Source of the DNA: Bordetella sp. 02P26C-1
GTDB taxonomy: Bacteria > Pseudomonadota > Gammaproteobacteria > Burkholderiales > Burkholderiaceae_B
Assembly (NCBI RefSeq): GCF_009763255.1
Contig: NZ_WSJB01000006.1
Span: 62,001-126,000, forward strand
DNA: 64,000 nt
Direction: 5' to 3'
In this document: positions 1 through 8,673 of the stretch, one piece after another
Layout of the letters: every line of letters begins with the position of its first letter
Numbering within the stretch: the first letter of the stretch is position 1
Notes under the pieces: model-generated
Seen by the model: only the letters and a program-made list of their open reading frames with translations
What the model was told of the DNA's origin: nothing
Database searches by the model: none
Program-made: the position numbers and the translations under genes

Positions 1-752
1 CGCAAGCCCACCGATGCTGCCTGACGCACAATGGTCGCGCCGTCAGCGGCCCAGCCGGCGATATAGACCACATCAGGCTTGAGGGTACGGATGCGGGTCA
101 GGATGCTAGAGAAGTCCTGATCGCCGATGTTGAAAGACTCATTGGCCACGATCTTGCCGCCAGCGCCTTCCACCACGGTGATCGTTTGTTTGGCCAGGTC
201 CTGCCCATAGCTGGTCGTATCGTGCAGGATCGCGACTTTTTTACCGTTGAACTTCTCGACGATCGCCATGGCTGTGTCGTAGCCCTGACCCTTGCTGTCG
301 GCAAAGGCGCGGAAGAACCAGGGATCGCCCGGCGTGTTGTTATCGGTCGCCACGTGGCTGGTCGAGCCGCCCGACAACATGGGCACCTTGAGTTCCTTGG
401 CGACCTTCATCGCGGCAACCACGACAGCCGAGGCATAGGTGCCAACGATAAAGGGCACTTTCTCTCGCTCGACCAATTTGCGTACCGCGGTCGCGCCCTT
501 GGCGGTGTTGCTTTCGTCGTCTTCGACAGCGAGTTCGATTTTGCGTCCCAGCACGCCGCCTGCGGCGTTCGCTTCGGCCACGGCGAGCTGTACGCCCTTG
601 AAGACCTGATTGCCCTCGATGGAACCATTACCCGAAAGGGGCAGCATGACGCCAATGCGAATCGGCGCGGCATCTTGCGCCATGACCAGCGTGGGCAGAG
701 CGAGACTGGCACCCAGCATTCCTAGAATCTGACGACGGGAAAAATTCGACAT
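1..752 (-). CDS. ABC transporter substrate-binding protein, LivK-like (partial, C-terminus outside window)
   Basis: Periplasmic binding protein of the branched-chain amino acid (type I, Leu/Ile/Val) family; it would capture a ligand for an ABC importer that is not in this window. Reading the minus strand from an ATG at 752 gives 250 codons with no stop before the window edge, so the C-terminus is missing. The N-terminus is a signal sequence with a twin-arginine-like SRRQILGML stretch and a likely AxA-type cleavage near VMAQ. The mature part opens with IRIGVMLPLSGNG and continues with GRKIELAVEDDES and LKPDVVYIAGW, the usual order in this family. A strong ribosome site (AAGGGGGTAG) precedes the ATG. 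The ligand cannot be told from sequence. It is divergent from the reductase at 984 and shares its palindromic operators. Confidence 0.88.
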   Translation of the reverse strand, partial: MSNFSRRQILGMLGASLALPTLVMAQDAAPIRIGVMLPLSGNGSIEGNQVFKGVQLAVAEANAAGGVLGRKIELAVEDDESNTAKGATAVRKLVEREKVPFIVGTYASAVVVAAMKVAKELKVPMLSGGSTSHVATDNNTPGDPWFFRAFADSKGQGYDTAMAIVEKFNGKKVAILHDTTSYGQDLAKQTITVVEGAGGKIVANESFNIGDQDFSSILTRIRTLKPDVVYIAGWAADGATIVRQAASVGL

Positions 753-774
753 CACTACCCCCTTAAAAAATAAA

Positions 775-797
775 GTCGTATTTATTGGCAATACGAC
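775..797. promoter_or_regulatory. Palindromic operator candidate, copy 1
   Basis: Perfect inverted repeat GTCGTATT - 7 bp - AATACGAC, placed 23 bp upstream of the LivK-like start codon. The same arms and the same spacer length recur at 949-971, and a half-site TCGTATT lies at 820-826. Two identical dyads in a divergent promoter indicate one dimeric regulator. The regulator is not identifiable and may lie left of the window. Confidence 0.7.
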
Positions 798-948
798 AAC
801 ATTTATATGATGGCCAGTATCGTATTAAGTCGTCACCATCACAGTTAGGAAAATCCCTTAATTTCAACTAATTAGTGGAAAACCCCAGGAGGGTTAAACC
901 TCTTTGACAAACTCAGAAACTTAAGTGAGCATTTTGAATATCGAAACA

Positions 949-971
949 GTCGTATTGATCGACAATACGAC
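949..971. promoter_or_regulatory. Palindromic operator candidate, copy 2
   Basis: Perfect inverted repeat GTCGTATT - 7 bp - AATACGAC, identical in arms and spacing to the copy at 775-797. It ends 12 bp before the ATG at 984, so a bound protein would cover the transcription start or initiation region of the reductase gene. A TTGACA hexamer at 904-909 could be a -35 element, but no convincing -10 follows at 17 bp. Confidence 0.7.
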
Positions 972-983
972 CCATTAGTGATC

Positions 984-2192
984 ATGCATAAAAATATTCT
1001 TATCGTCGGCGGCGGACATGCCGCCTCTCAACTTTGCGGCAGCCTGCTTGAAGGCGGCTATACCGGTGCGCTGACACTGATTAGTGAAGAGGCGTGCCTG
1101 CCCTATCACCGCCCTCCGCTTTCCAAGGCGTATTTATCCGAGGACAAAGTGGGCCCGCCGCTACTGCGCCCAGCCTCCGCATATGGTCACGCGCAGATCC
1201 TGTTGAATACACGCGTCACCGCCATCGACCGAACTCAACGCGAAGTGACGCTCAGCACCGGGGAACGTCTGCCCTACGATGCGCTGGTGCTGGCAACCGG
1301 CACGCGCGCGCGCAAGCTGCCGGATCTGCCCGACACGCTGGACAATGTCCACTATCTGCGTACCCATGCGGACGCGGAGCGCTTGCGCGACGCCTTCACC
1401 AAGGCATCGTCGCTGACCGTGCTGGGTGGCGGATTCATCGGGCTGGAAATTGCGGCCACTGGGGCCAAGCTGGGCAAACGCGTCGAAGTGTTTGAAAATG
1501 CACAGCGCTTGCTCGCGCGCGCGGTTTCGCCAGAGATCTCCGAAACCGTGGCAGAGAACCTGGTGCAAGCCGGCGTCGCGCTGAACCTGGACTGCGGACC
1601 GGTCACGTTCGACGTGGCCGATCAGCGCGTCACCGCCCTGAATACGGTCAAACAACAGCACCCGGTGGAACTCTTGGTCGTTGGGATTGGCGCTGTCCCC
1701 GAAGTCTCGCTGGCCCAGGCGATCGGCCTGACCTGCGAAAACGGGATCCGCGTGGACTCGCACATGCGCACAGAAGATCCGGCGATTTTTGCCATCGGCG
1801 ACTGTGCGCATTTCCCGTATGCCGCATGGAATCGCCCCATGCGCCTGGAGTCGGTGCAAAACGCCAACGACCAAGCTCGCACCTTGGCGGCAGTACTGCT
1901 GGACCAGGACCCGCAACCGTACGCGGCCCTGCCCTGGTTCTGGTCGGATCAGGGCAGCTTGCGGCTGCAGATCGCCGGACTCATGCCCGCACAGGGAGAA
2001 CGGCTGATCCGCCCGGGCCCCAAGCCCGGCAATTTCTCGATCCTGCATTTCGACCAAGACCGGCTGGTGTGCGTGGAGTCGATCAATGCACCGCTGGACC
2101 ATATCGCGGCTCGCAAACTGCTGTTAAAAGACAGCCATCCCGAAAAGGCGGTGCTCGTCGATCCTGCTATCCATCTCAAAACTCACCTGTGA
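984..2192 (+). CDS. FAD/NAD(P)-dependent oxidoreductase, ferredoxin/rubredoxin reductase family
   Basis: Flavoprotein of the BphA4/HcaD/rubredoxin-reductase type, which passes electrons from NAD(P)H to a small iron-sulfur partner, usually for an oxygenase. The product of about 402 residues starts with the FAD-binding motif ILIVGGGHAASQ, has a second dinucleotide fold around VLGGGFIGLEIAATGAKLG, and the late FAD motif DPAIFAIGDCAHF. The length fits the family. No ferredoxin or oxygenase gene lies next to it, so its partner must be elsewhere. ATG at 984 is chosen; an in-frame GTG at 978 is possible. Neither has a recognisable ribosome site, and an operator palindrome ends just upstream. It may act in a pathway linked to the divergent ABC importer, which is inference from the shared operators. 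Confidence 0.85.
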   Translation: MHKNILIVGGGHAASQLCGSLLEGGYTGALTLISEEACLPYHRPPLSKAYLSEDKVGPPLLRPASAYGHAQILLNTRVTAIDRTQREVTLSTGERLPYDALVLATGTRARKLPDLPDTLDNVHYLRTHADAERLRDAFTKASSLTVLGGGFIGLEIAATGAKLGKRVEVFENAQRLLARAVSPEISETVAENLVQAGVALNLDCGPVTFDVADQRVTALNTVKQQHPVELLVVGIGAVPEVSLAQAIGLTCENGIRVDSHMRTEDPAIFAIGDCAHFPYAAWNRPMRLESVQNANDQARTLAAVLLDQDPQPYAALPWFWSDQGSLRLQIAGLMPAQGERLIRPGPKPGNFSILHFDQDRLVCVESINAPLDHIAARKLLLKDSHPEKAVLVDPAIHLKTHL

Positions 2193-2216
2193 CGCGTAGT
2201 TAGATAATGGGTGGAC

Positions 2217-2234
2217 CGGCGCCTATCGGCGCCG
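2217..2234. terminator. Short GC hairpin between convergent genes
   Basis: CGGCGCC and GGCGCCG arms with a TATC loop sit between the reductase stop (2192) and the flhA stop (2239). No T-tract follows on either strand, so it is only a weak candidate for a bidirectional terminator. Confidence 0.35.
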
Positions 2235-2238
2235 CCAC

Positions 2239-4359
2239 TCATCCGCCCACAACGGTACTGACGCGAATGACGCGATCATCCGGTATTTCCGAATTCGCCA
2301 ACACCGCCAGCTGCGGGAACGGATTTCGGAAATACCGGGCCAGCGCCGGGCGCAGCATGGGCTGCACCACCATCACCGTCGGATTACCGGCCATTTCCTG
2401 GCGCTGAATCGCCACGCCCGTTTCCTTGAGCAGGTTCTCCGCCAGATTCGGCTCCATCGCGCCATTGGTGGTGAGCACTTGCGTCAGCACCCGTTCCAGA
2501 TTCGCATCCAACCCAATCACGCGGCACTCTTTAGCGTCTTCGAACCAGTGCTGAGCAATGGAACGCGATAAGGCATGACGCACGCGCGCGATCAGCTCGC
2601 CCACATCCAGCGATGCGCCGGGCTGTTGAGCGGCCATGGCGGACAGACGCGGCGCCCACTCCGTAATGACCTCGATAATCGTGCGCATATCGCGGATCGG
2701 CACATCCTCTTCGAGCAGGCCGCGCAATATGCCTTGCAACGACACGAGCGAAATCGCCTTCGGCACCAGGTCCTCGGTGAGTTTGGGCACCTCCTGCTCC
2801 ACGCGCTCCAGCAGTTTCTGCACTTCTTGACGGCCCAATAGCGAGGCCGCATGCAGATGGATCAAGTGATTGATATGCGTAGCCACCACCGTACTCGCAT
2901 CCACCACGGTGTAGCCCGCGATCTGGGCCTGCTCGCGCAAATCGACGCCGATCCATGTGGCTGGTAAGCCAAATGTTGGGTCCTCCGTGGCCTCGCCTGG
3001 GAGCTTCATCGTCACGCCGCCCGGATCAATGGCCAGCCACTTACCCGGCATGGCGCTGCCCCGACCGACTTCAACGCCAAACAGCATCACCCGATAATCG
3101 CTGGGGTTGAGCTCAAGATTGTCCCGAACATGGACGACTGGCGGCAGAAAGCCCATTTCCTGCGCGAACTTCTTGCGCAAGCCCCGGATCCGGTTTAGCA
3201 ACTCCGGGTCGGCGCCAGAACTGTCGACCAGCGAAATCAACCGGTAACCGACTTCGAGCGACAAGGGTTCGACCAGAGAAACATCTTCCCAGGACGCCTC
3301 GGCCGCGGCTTCCTGCGCGGCGGCCTGCTGATGTGAGGGCGTGGCGACATCCGTGGACGCCTTGGACTTTTGCTTTGACTGAATCTTCCAACCCAGGTAG
3401 CCCATGCCCGCAGCCAACGTTAGAAACGCGAAGTGCGGCATGTTCGGAATAATGCCCATCAGGCCGATAATGCCGGCCGTGATGTACAGAACCGTGGGGT
3501 TGGAGAACAGCTGACCCATCATCTGCTGGCCCACGTCTTGATCGTTCGCCACGCGAGAGACCACGACACCGGCGGCCGTCGAGATAATCAGCGCAGGAAT
3601 CTGACCCACCAGACCGTCACCGATCGTCAACAGCGTGTATACCGTCGCCGCTTCCGACGCGGGCAAGCCATGCTGCACGATCCCGACGATCAAACCGCCC
3701 ACCATACCCACGGCCATAATGATCAAACCGGCAATCGCATCGCCGCGCACGAACTTGCTCGCGCCATCCATGGAGCCATAGAACTCCGCTTCTTGCCCGA
3801 CCTCTGCACGGCGCCGGCGGGCTTCGGCTTCGTCAATCAATCCTGCGTTCAAATCCGCATCGATCGCCATTTGCTTACCGGGCATGGCGTCCAAGGTGAA
3901 TCGCGCGCCCACTTCGGCGATACGCCCAGCACCTTTGGTAATGACGACGAAGTTAATCAGTACGAGTATGGCGAACACCACCACGCCTACCGCGAAATTG
4001 CCACCCACCAGAAAATGACTGAATGCCTCGATGACGTGACCGGCCGCATCCGGACCCTGATGGCCATGCAGCAAAATAACCCGCGTCGATGCGACGTTCA
4101 GCGCCAGCCGTAACAGCGTGGCGAACAGCAGCACCGAGGGAAACGCCGCGAAATCCAGTGGCTTTTTGGTGAACATCGCCACCAACAGGATCATGATCGA
4201 CAACGAAATATTGAACGTGAAGAACATGTCCAATAGCAGCGGCGGCAAGGGCAGGATCATCATGGACAGCACCATGAGGATCAACACCGGCCCCGCCATC
4301 AACTTAGCGTAGCCGGCCCCTGCGCCGTTCAGCTTGAGTGCGTTAAGCAATTGCGTCAT
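2239..4359 (-). CDS. flhA: Flagellar export apparatus protein FlhA
   Basis: Inner-membrane gate protein of the flagellar type III export apparatus; its cytoplasmic domain forms the nonameric ring that docks chaperone-substrate complexes. At 706 residues it has the usual family length. The N-terminal half carries about eight hydrophobic segments. The FHIPEP-family signature is visible as RFTLDAMPGKQMAIDADLNAG, followed by a long soluble domain ending in RVSTVVGG. It is the last gene of the minus-strand flagellar block, and its ATG lies 5 bp after the flhB stop, so the two are probably co-translated from one message. The adjacency to flhB and the che genes is typical of beta- and gammaproteobacteria. 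Confidence 0.97.
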   Translation of the reverse strand: MTQLLNALKLNGAGAGYAKLMAGPVLILMVLSMMILPLPPLLLDMFFTFNISLSIMILLVAMFTKKPLDFAAFPSVLLFATLLRLALNVASTRVILLHGHQGPDAAGHVIEAFSHFLVGGNFAVGVVVFAILVLINFVVITKGAGRIAEVGARFTLDAMPGKQMAIDADLNAGLIDEAEARRRRAEVGQEAEFYGSMDGASKFVRGDAIAGLIIMAVGMVGGLIVGIVQHGLPASEAATVYTLLTIGDGLVGQIPALIISTAAGVVVSRVANDQDVGQQMMGQLFSNPTVLYITAGIIGLMGIIPNMPHFAFLTLAAGMGYLGWKIQSKQKSKASTDVATPSHQQAAAQEAAAEASWEDVSLVEPLSLEVGYRLISLVDSSGADPELLNRIRGLRKKFAQEMGFLPPVVHVRDNLELNPSDYRVMLFGVEVGRGSAMPGKWLAIDPGGVTMKLPGEATEDPTFGLPATWIGVDLREQAQIAGYTVVDASTVVATHINHLIHLHAASLLGRQEVQKLLERVEQEVPKLTEDLVPKAISLVSLQGILRGLLEEDVPIRDMRTIIEVITEWAPRLSAMAAQQPGASLDVGELIARVRHALSRSIAQHWFEDAKECRVIGLDANLERVLTQVLTTNGAMEPNLAENLLKETGVAIQRQEMAGNPTVMVVQPMLRPALARYFRNPFPQLAVLANSEIPDDRVIRVSTVVGG

Positions 4360-4364
4360 TGGAA

Positions 4365-5528
4365 TTACGATTCAATAGAGGCAGACTCACCCAGCGGATC
4401 GAGCTCGGCGGGTACAGGTAGAGAACTCGGACGCTCCGGCATGCGCGCGCGTCCTTCATGGTGGCTGCGTAACTGAAAGACCCAGGCCAGCACTTGCGCG
4501 ACGGCCGTATAAAGGGCCTCGGGAATTTGCTCGCCGATCTCCGTGTTCGCGTATAGGGCGCGCGCCAACGGCGGCGCTTCCAGCATAGGCACGTGATGCT
4601 CCGCGGCCAATGCCTTGATCTTGGCGGCGATTTCTCTCCTGCCCTTGGCCAGCACCACGGGCGCGCCCGCTGCGGCCTGGTCATACTGCAAGGCCACGGC
4701 GTAGTGCGTCGGGTTCGTCACAACCACGTCAGCGCGCGGTACGTCCGACATCATGCGCCGCCGCGCGGCCTCACGTTGCTGCTGACGGATACGGCCCTTG
4801 ACATGCGGGTCGCCTTCGCTTTCCTTATGCTCGCGCTTGAGCTCGTCCTTGGACATGCGCAGCTTTTTGGCATGGGAAAACAATTGCCACGGCACATCGA
4901 TGAGCGCGATCAAGAGCAAAGACCCCATGATGCCCATGCAAATGGTGGCAATGATCTGCATTCCATGGGCCAAGCCTTCAGGCAGATAAAGATTGCTCAG
5001 CCCAAGCATGTCCGGCAGGAAAGATTTGATCGCCAAGGCGCCGACGCCACCGACCACGGCGGCCTTACTCAGCGTCTTTAGCAACTCCACCCAAGTCTGG
5101 GCGGAAAACAGGCGGCCTATGCCGGCAATCGGATTCAGACGGCTGAACTTCGGCTCCAAGGCCTTGGCGGAAAACACCAGACCGCCTAACGCCACCGACG
5201 ACAGTATCGCGACGACGACCAAGACCAGGAATAGCGGCGACAACGCCACCATCGCCGAGCTAAACCCGTTTAGGATCGCGTACGCCATCTCGCGCGAATC
5301 GCCCAGATCAGTTTTGGGCCCCCACTCGATCAGCATGCCGGAGCGCATGATGTGCACCAGCCGATCGTAGACAAACAGGCCCGTCACCCACAACGTGCCT
5401 GCGCCCGCCAACAACAAAAAGCAGGTATTGAGTTCGCGCGACCGTGCAACCTGACCTTCCTCGCGGGCTTTCGTCAGGCGCTGCTCTGAGGCGGGTTCTG
5501 TCTTTTCTACGTCGCTGTCGGCGGACAT
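4365..5528 (-). CDS. flhB: Flagellar export switch protein FlhB
   Basis: Inner-membrane component of the flagellar export gate that switches substrate class from rod/hook to filament proteins. The 387-residue product starts with the charged segment EKTEPASEQRLTKAREEGQVARS, typical of FlhB/YscU proteins. Four membrane segments follow, then a cytoplasmic domain with the autocleavage motif NPTH (in VVVTNPTHYAVAL). It directly precedes flhA, with a 5 bp gap. It is separated from cheZ by about 200 bp that contain a strong stem, so flhBA may have its own promoter. No clear ribosome site is seen upstream of the ATG. Confidence 0.97.
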   Translation of the reverse strand: MSADSDVEKTEPASEQRLTKAREEGQVARSRELNTCFLLLAGAGTLWVTGLFVYDRLVHIMRSGMLIEWGPKTDLGDSREMAYAILNGFSSAMVALSPLFLVLVVVAILSSVALGGLVFSAKALEPKFSRLNPIAGIGRLFSAQTWVELLKTLSKAAVVGGVGALAIKSFLPDMLGLSNLYLPEGLAHGMQIIATICMGIMGSLLLIALIDVPWQLFSHAKKLRMSKDELKREHKESEGDPHVKGRIRQQQREAARRRMMSDVPRADVVVTNPTHYAVALQYDQAAAGAPVVLAKGRREIAAKIKALAAEHHVPMLEAPPLARALYANTEIGEQIPEALYTAVAQVLAWVFQLRSHHEGRARMPERPSSLPVPAELDPLGESASIES

Positions 5529-5652
5529 GCGGGCGATTCGGGCATAGAGTCTAGGGGCAAGCAGCCATTGTAGAAATCGTGGCGCTTTCCTAATTGACCG
5601 AGCTAGCCCAAAAAGTCCCCGCTATCCCGCTTTCCATCGCATAGGGTTTCGC

Positions 5653-5675
5653 GCGCGCGATCGCGTATCGCGCGC
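5653..5675. terminator. GC-rich stem between cheZ and flhB
   Basis: Inverted repeat GCGCGCGAT / ATCGCGCGC with a CGCGT loop lies about 57 bp past the cheZ stop, inside the 204 bp gap before flhB. No T-tract follows on the minus strand, so intrinsic termination is uncertain. The rest of the gap (5529-5732) shows no gene. Confidence 0.4.
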
Positions 5676-5732
5676 CCGTTACTCGCCCCGAGATCCGGCC
5701 CTCGCAATGCCAAGGCGAAAGGAGCGACAGCC

Positions 5733-6329
5733 TTAAAGACCCAGACTCGCCAACAAATCGTCCACCTGATCCTGGCCGGTGACCACATCCGGCTTGGCCG
5801 GGTTGACCTGGGGACCATTGATCAAGCTCTGCGGCTCGGGGCGCGGTTGACCGGGCGGCAAGTAGTCGACGAGGACCTGCAACAGCTCTTTTTCGATTGT
5901 GCCGATCATGTCGATCATCTTGGTAATGACCTGGCCCGTCAGGTCCTGGAACCCCTGCGCCATCATGATGTCGAACAACAATTGGTTGGTCTGATCGGTC
6001 TGCTGCACGACCTGCTGCATGAACTCGGCCAGCTCCGTGTCCCAACCAGTCAATGGTGCCTGTGCCGGATCTTGCATGCGTTCCAATAGCGCGCTGGCCC
6101 GGGCATTCAGTGACTGCTGAATTGGCTGTGCTTTCTCGGTGGCATTCAAGACGCTGACCGCGGCCTGCTCTGTCATGTAGGCCACATAACGCAGGCGGTC
6201 ACGCGTATCCGGAATGGCCTGAGCGGCTTCTGCCACGGCCTTGTCCAGCCCGAGCTCACGCATGCTGTGAAGCAGCAAGCGCGTCACATTTCCGACGCGG
6301 ACAATGAGATCTTCCTGTTGCTGCGTCAT
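5733..6329 (-). CDS. cheZ: CheY phosphatase CheZ
   Basis: Dephosphorylates CheY-P and so ends the chemotactic signal. The start at 6329 (MTQQQEDLI) is preferred over an upstream in-frame ATG because it begins one base after the cheY stop (TGATATG arrangement), giving 198 residues. The catalytic region FQDLTGQVI with its conserved glutamine is present, within a long helical hairpin. The extreme C-terminus DQVDDLLASLGL matches the CheY-binding tail separated by a proline-rich linker. It sits last in cheA-W-R-B-Y-Z, as in enterobacteria and Bordetella. Confidence 0.96.
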   Translation of the reverse strand: MTQQQEDLIVRVGNVTRLLLHSMRELGLDKAVAEAAQAIPDTRDRLRYVAYMTEQAAVSVLNATEKAQPIQQSLNARASALLERMQDPAQAPLTGWDTELAEFMQQVVQQTDQTNQLLFDIMMAQGFQDLTGQVITKMIDMIGTIEKELLQVLVDYLPPGQPRPEPQSLINGPQVNPAKPDVVTGQDQVDDLLASLGL

Positions 6330-6330
6330 A

Positions 6331-6717
6331 TCAGGCCGCCATTTTGGAGAATATCTTGCTGAGTTTTTCCTCGAGCACCGCCGCGGTGAAAGGCTTGACG
6401 ACATAGCCGTTCGCGCCCGCTTGCGCCGCGGCCACGATGTTTTCTTTCTTTGCCTCGGCCGTGACCATCAACACCGGCAATTTGGCCAACGCTGCATCGG
6501 CGCGGATATCCTGCAACAAGGTCAGACCGTCTTTATTCGGCATATTCCAGTCGGAAATCACCAAGTCGAAGTTGCCCCCCTGCAGCTTCGCGAGCGCCAC
6601 CGCGCCGTCTTCGGCCTCGTCCACGTTCTCGATGCCGAGATCTTTCAGCAGGTTCTTCACGATGCGCCGCATGGTCGGGAAATCATCGACGATCAAGACT
6701 TTCAATGCTTTGTTCAT
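6331..6717 (-). CDS. cheY: Chemotaxis response regulator CheY
   Basis: Single-domain receiver that, when phosphorylated by CheA, binds the flagellar switch and changes rotation. The 128 residues contain every key position: acidic pair D11-D12, phosphoacceptor D56 (VISDWNMP), T86, Y105 and K108 (VVKPF). There is no output domain. It lies 30 bp after cheB and 1 bp before cheZ. The residue set is what is expected of a flagellar-switch CheY rather than a sink receiver. Confidence 0.97.
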   Translation of the reverse strand: MNKALKVLIVDDFPTMRRIVKNLLKDLGIENVDEAEDGAVALAKLQGGNFDLVISDWNMPNKDGLTLLQDIRADAALAKLPVLMVTAEAKKENIVAAAQAGANGYVVKPFTAAVLEEKLSKIFSKMAA

Positions 6718-6747
6718 GTAGTGCTGACCTAACAGTTTGAGGTTTGC

Positions 6748-7833
6748 TTATGGAATTGCGGCGGCTTTCTTTCCGCCATAGAGTCTGGCCGCTATCTGCT
6801 CGAGCGGGACGGCCTCGTCGCTTGCACCGATAGCCAACGCTTCCTTGGGCATGCCAAAGACGACACACGAGGCTTCGTCCTGGACAATCGTGTCGGCTCC
6901 CGCCTCCCGCATCGCCAACAAGCCTTTGGCGCCGTCCTTGCCCATGCCGGTCAGCAAGGCCGCACTGGCCCGGTTGCCCATCACTTGCGCCACGCTTTGA
7001 AACAACACGTCCACCGAGGGTCGATGACGGTTAACCGGGTCGCTCTCGATCAGCTGAGCACGCAGCTCGCCGTTGACACGCTTGACGGCCAGGTGCGCGA
7101 TACCGCCGGGCGCGAGATACGCATTGCCGGGCTCGATGCGCTGACCGTCCTGCGCTTCATGCACCGTTATGGCGCAGAGTTTGTCCAGCCGTTGTACGAA
7201 AGAAGCCGTAAAGCCGGCCGGCATGTGCTGGGTCATGACGACTGGCGGGCATTGCTCGGGGAAGCGCCGCAATACGGTGCTGATGGCCTCGGTACCGCCC
7301 GTGGACGCGCCGATGGCGATCAACCAGTTCGAACGCGCCCCTAAACCGCCAGACAGCACCGCCGTCGTCCGCACGGGTTCCGCCGGGCGGCCATGCGGCA
7401 ACAAGCCTAGTCTGGCAGCCGCCGCCGCGCGGATCTTGTCGGTGAGCTGTTCGGCATAAATCTGCATGCTCGCGCGATCGCTGGTGCAGGGCTTGCCCAC
7501 CACTTCGGCCGCGCCCAGCTCCAGGGCACGCAAGGAAATCTCGGAATGCGCATGCGTGAGCGAAGACACCATCACGACCGGCATCGGCCGCAATCGCATC
7601 AGGCGCGACAGAAAGTCGAGCCCGTCCATCTTTGGCATTTCGATATCGAGCGTCAGGACATCGGGATTCAGATCTTTGATCATCTGACGCGCGATCAGCG
7701 GATCGGGCGCCGTGCCGATCATCTCCATGTCGCTGTTCTGATTGACAATGTGCGTCATGATCGCGCGCATGAGAGCCGAATCATCGACCGCCATGACGCG
7801 TATCTTTCTGCTGAGCGTAGGGGAAACTGCCAT
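6748..7833 (-). CDS. cheB: Protein-glutamate methylesterase/deamidase CheB
   Basis: Removes methyl groups from chemoreceptors and deamidates their glutamines, giving adaptation. The start at 7833 (MAVSPTLSRK) lies 4 bp after the cheR stop and yields 361 residues. An N-terminal receiver carries D17-D18 and the phosphoacceptor D63 (LTLDIEMPKMDG). The esterase domain shows the triad motifs IGASTGG (Ser), TQHMPAGFT (His) and TGMGKDGAKG (Asp). No cheD gene is present nearby, so this enzyme probably supplies all receptor deamidation encoded here. Confidence 0.96.
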   Translation of the reverse strand: MAVSPTLSRKIRVMAVDDSALMRAIMTHIVNQNSDMEMIGTAPDPLIARQMIKDLNPDVLTLDIEMPKMDGLDFLSRLMRLRPMPVVMVSSLTHAHSEISLRALELGAAEVVGKPCTSDRASMQIYAEQLTDKIRAAAAARLGLLPHGRPAEPVRTTAVLSGGLGARSNWLIAIGASTGGTEAISTVLRRFPEQCPPVVMTQHMPAGFTASFVQRLDKLCAITVHEAQDGQRIEPGNAYLAPGGIAHLAVKRVNGELRAQLIESDPVNRHRPSVDVLFQSVAQVMGNRASAALLTGMGKDGAKGLLAMREAGADTIVQDEASCVVFGMPKEALAIGASDEAVPLEQIAARLYGGKKAAAIP

Positions 7834-7837
7834 AGTG

Positions 7838-8668
7838 CTACTTACGCTGATAGACGGTCTGCCCAAGGAGATGAAAATCGTTGGTCAGTTGGCTAATGTT
7901 TTCAGAGTGGCCCACGAATAACAGGCTACCTGGCCGCATGACACGCGCGAATTTCTCCAATAAGCGTTGCTGGGTGGGGCGGTCGAAGTAGATCATCGTG
8001 TTGCGGCAGAACACCGCATCGAATGGCCCAGACACCGACCACACCCGCTCATTCAAGTTAAATGGGGCGAACGTGACACGCGACTGCACATTCGGGCGAA
8101 TGCGCACCTTGCCTTGTTGGCTTTCAACGCCGCGCAAGAAATGTCGCTTGAGTCGGACATCGCCCACGTCGCCGATGCGCGTCGACGGGTAGATCCCATT
8201 TTGCGCGAATTCCAACACCCGCGTGTCGATATCCGTGGCGAGTATGGAGCACTGCGCGCGCGTGGCGCCGTACACCTCCTCGGCCACCATCGCGATACTG
8301 TAGGGCTCTTCTCCCGTGGAGGATGCCGCGCACCAGACCGAGCAACCCGTAGGCCGCGAGCGAAAAAATTCTTCCAGGCGCACGAAATGATGCGGCTCGC
8401 GAAAAAACGCCGTGTGATTGACCGTGAACGCATTGATGAACTCGGTCCACGCGGCATGCTCCCCGTTCTCTTCGAGCAGGTACAAGAACTTGCCAGCGTC
8501 ACCGTCCGCATAGCGCGAACTCAGCGTGCTCAGTATGCGCTGCGTGGCACCGACTTTATGGTCGCCCAGGATGATACCGGTGCGCGACTGCAAGAGCCGG
8601 GCCGCCTTGTCGCACTGCGCGGCAGTGGCATCGCCAAAAGCGACAACGGTGGGAGTAGCTGGGGACAT
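7838..8668 (-). CDS. cheR: Chemotaxis protein methyltransferase CheR
   Basis: Uses S-adenosylmethionine to methylate glutamates of chemoreceptors. The 276-residue product has an N-terminal all-helical domain and a SAM-binding domain with the family motif VWCAASSTGEEPYSIAM, then FDAVFCRNTMIYFD and a C-terminal LFVGHSENI. It lies between cheW (5 bp upstream) and cheB (4 bp downstream). In enterobacteria receptor genes separate cheW from cheR, but here there is none. Confidence 0.96.
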   Translation of the reverse strand: MSPATPTVVAFGDATAAQCDKAARLLQSRTGIILGDHKVGATQRILSTLSSRYADGDAGKFLYLLEENGEHAAWTEFINAFTVNHTAFFREPHHFVRLEEFFRSRPTGCSVWCAASSTGEEPYSIAMVAEEVYGATRAQCSILATDIDTRVLEFAQNGIYPSTRIGDVGDVRLKRHFLRGVESQQGKVRIRPNVQSRVTFAPFNLNERVWSVSGPFDAVFCRNTMIYFDRPTQQRLLEKFARVMRPGSLLFVGHSENISQLTNDFHLLGQTVYQRK

Positions 8669-8673
8669 ATTAT

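Noticed and set aside
1161-2102. 313-codon open frame on the minus strand
   Set aside because: It is the shadow of the flavoprotein reductase, has no recognisable motif and no ribosome site.
5529-5732. Possible small gene between cheZ and flhB
   Set aside because: Frames here lack ribosome sites and overlap the GC stem; nothing looks protein-like.
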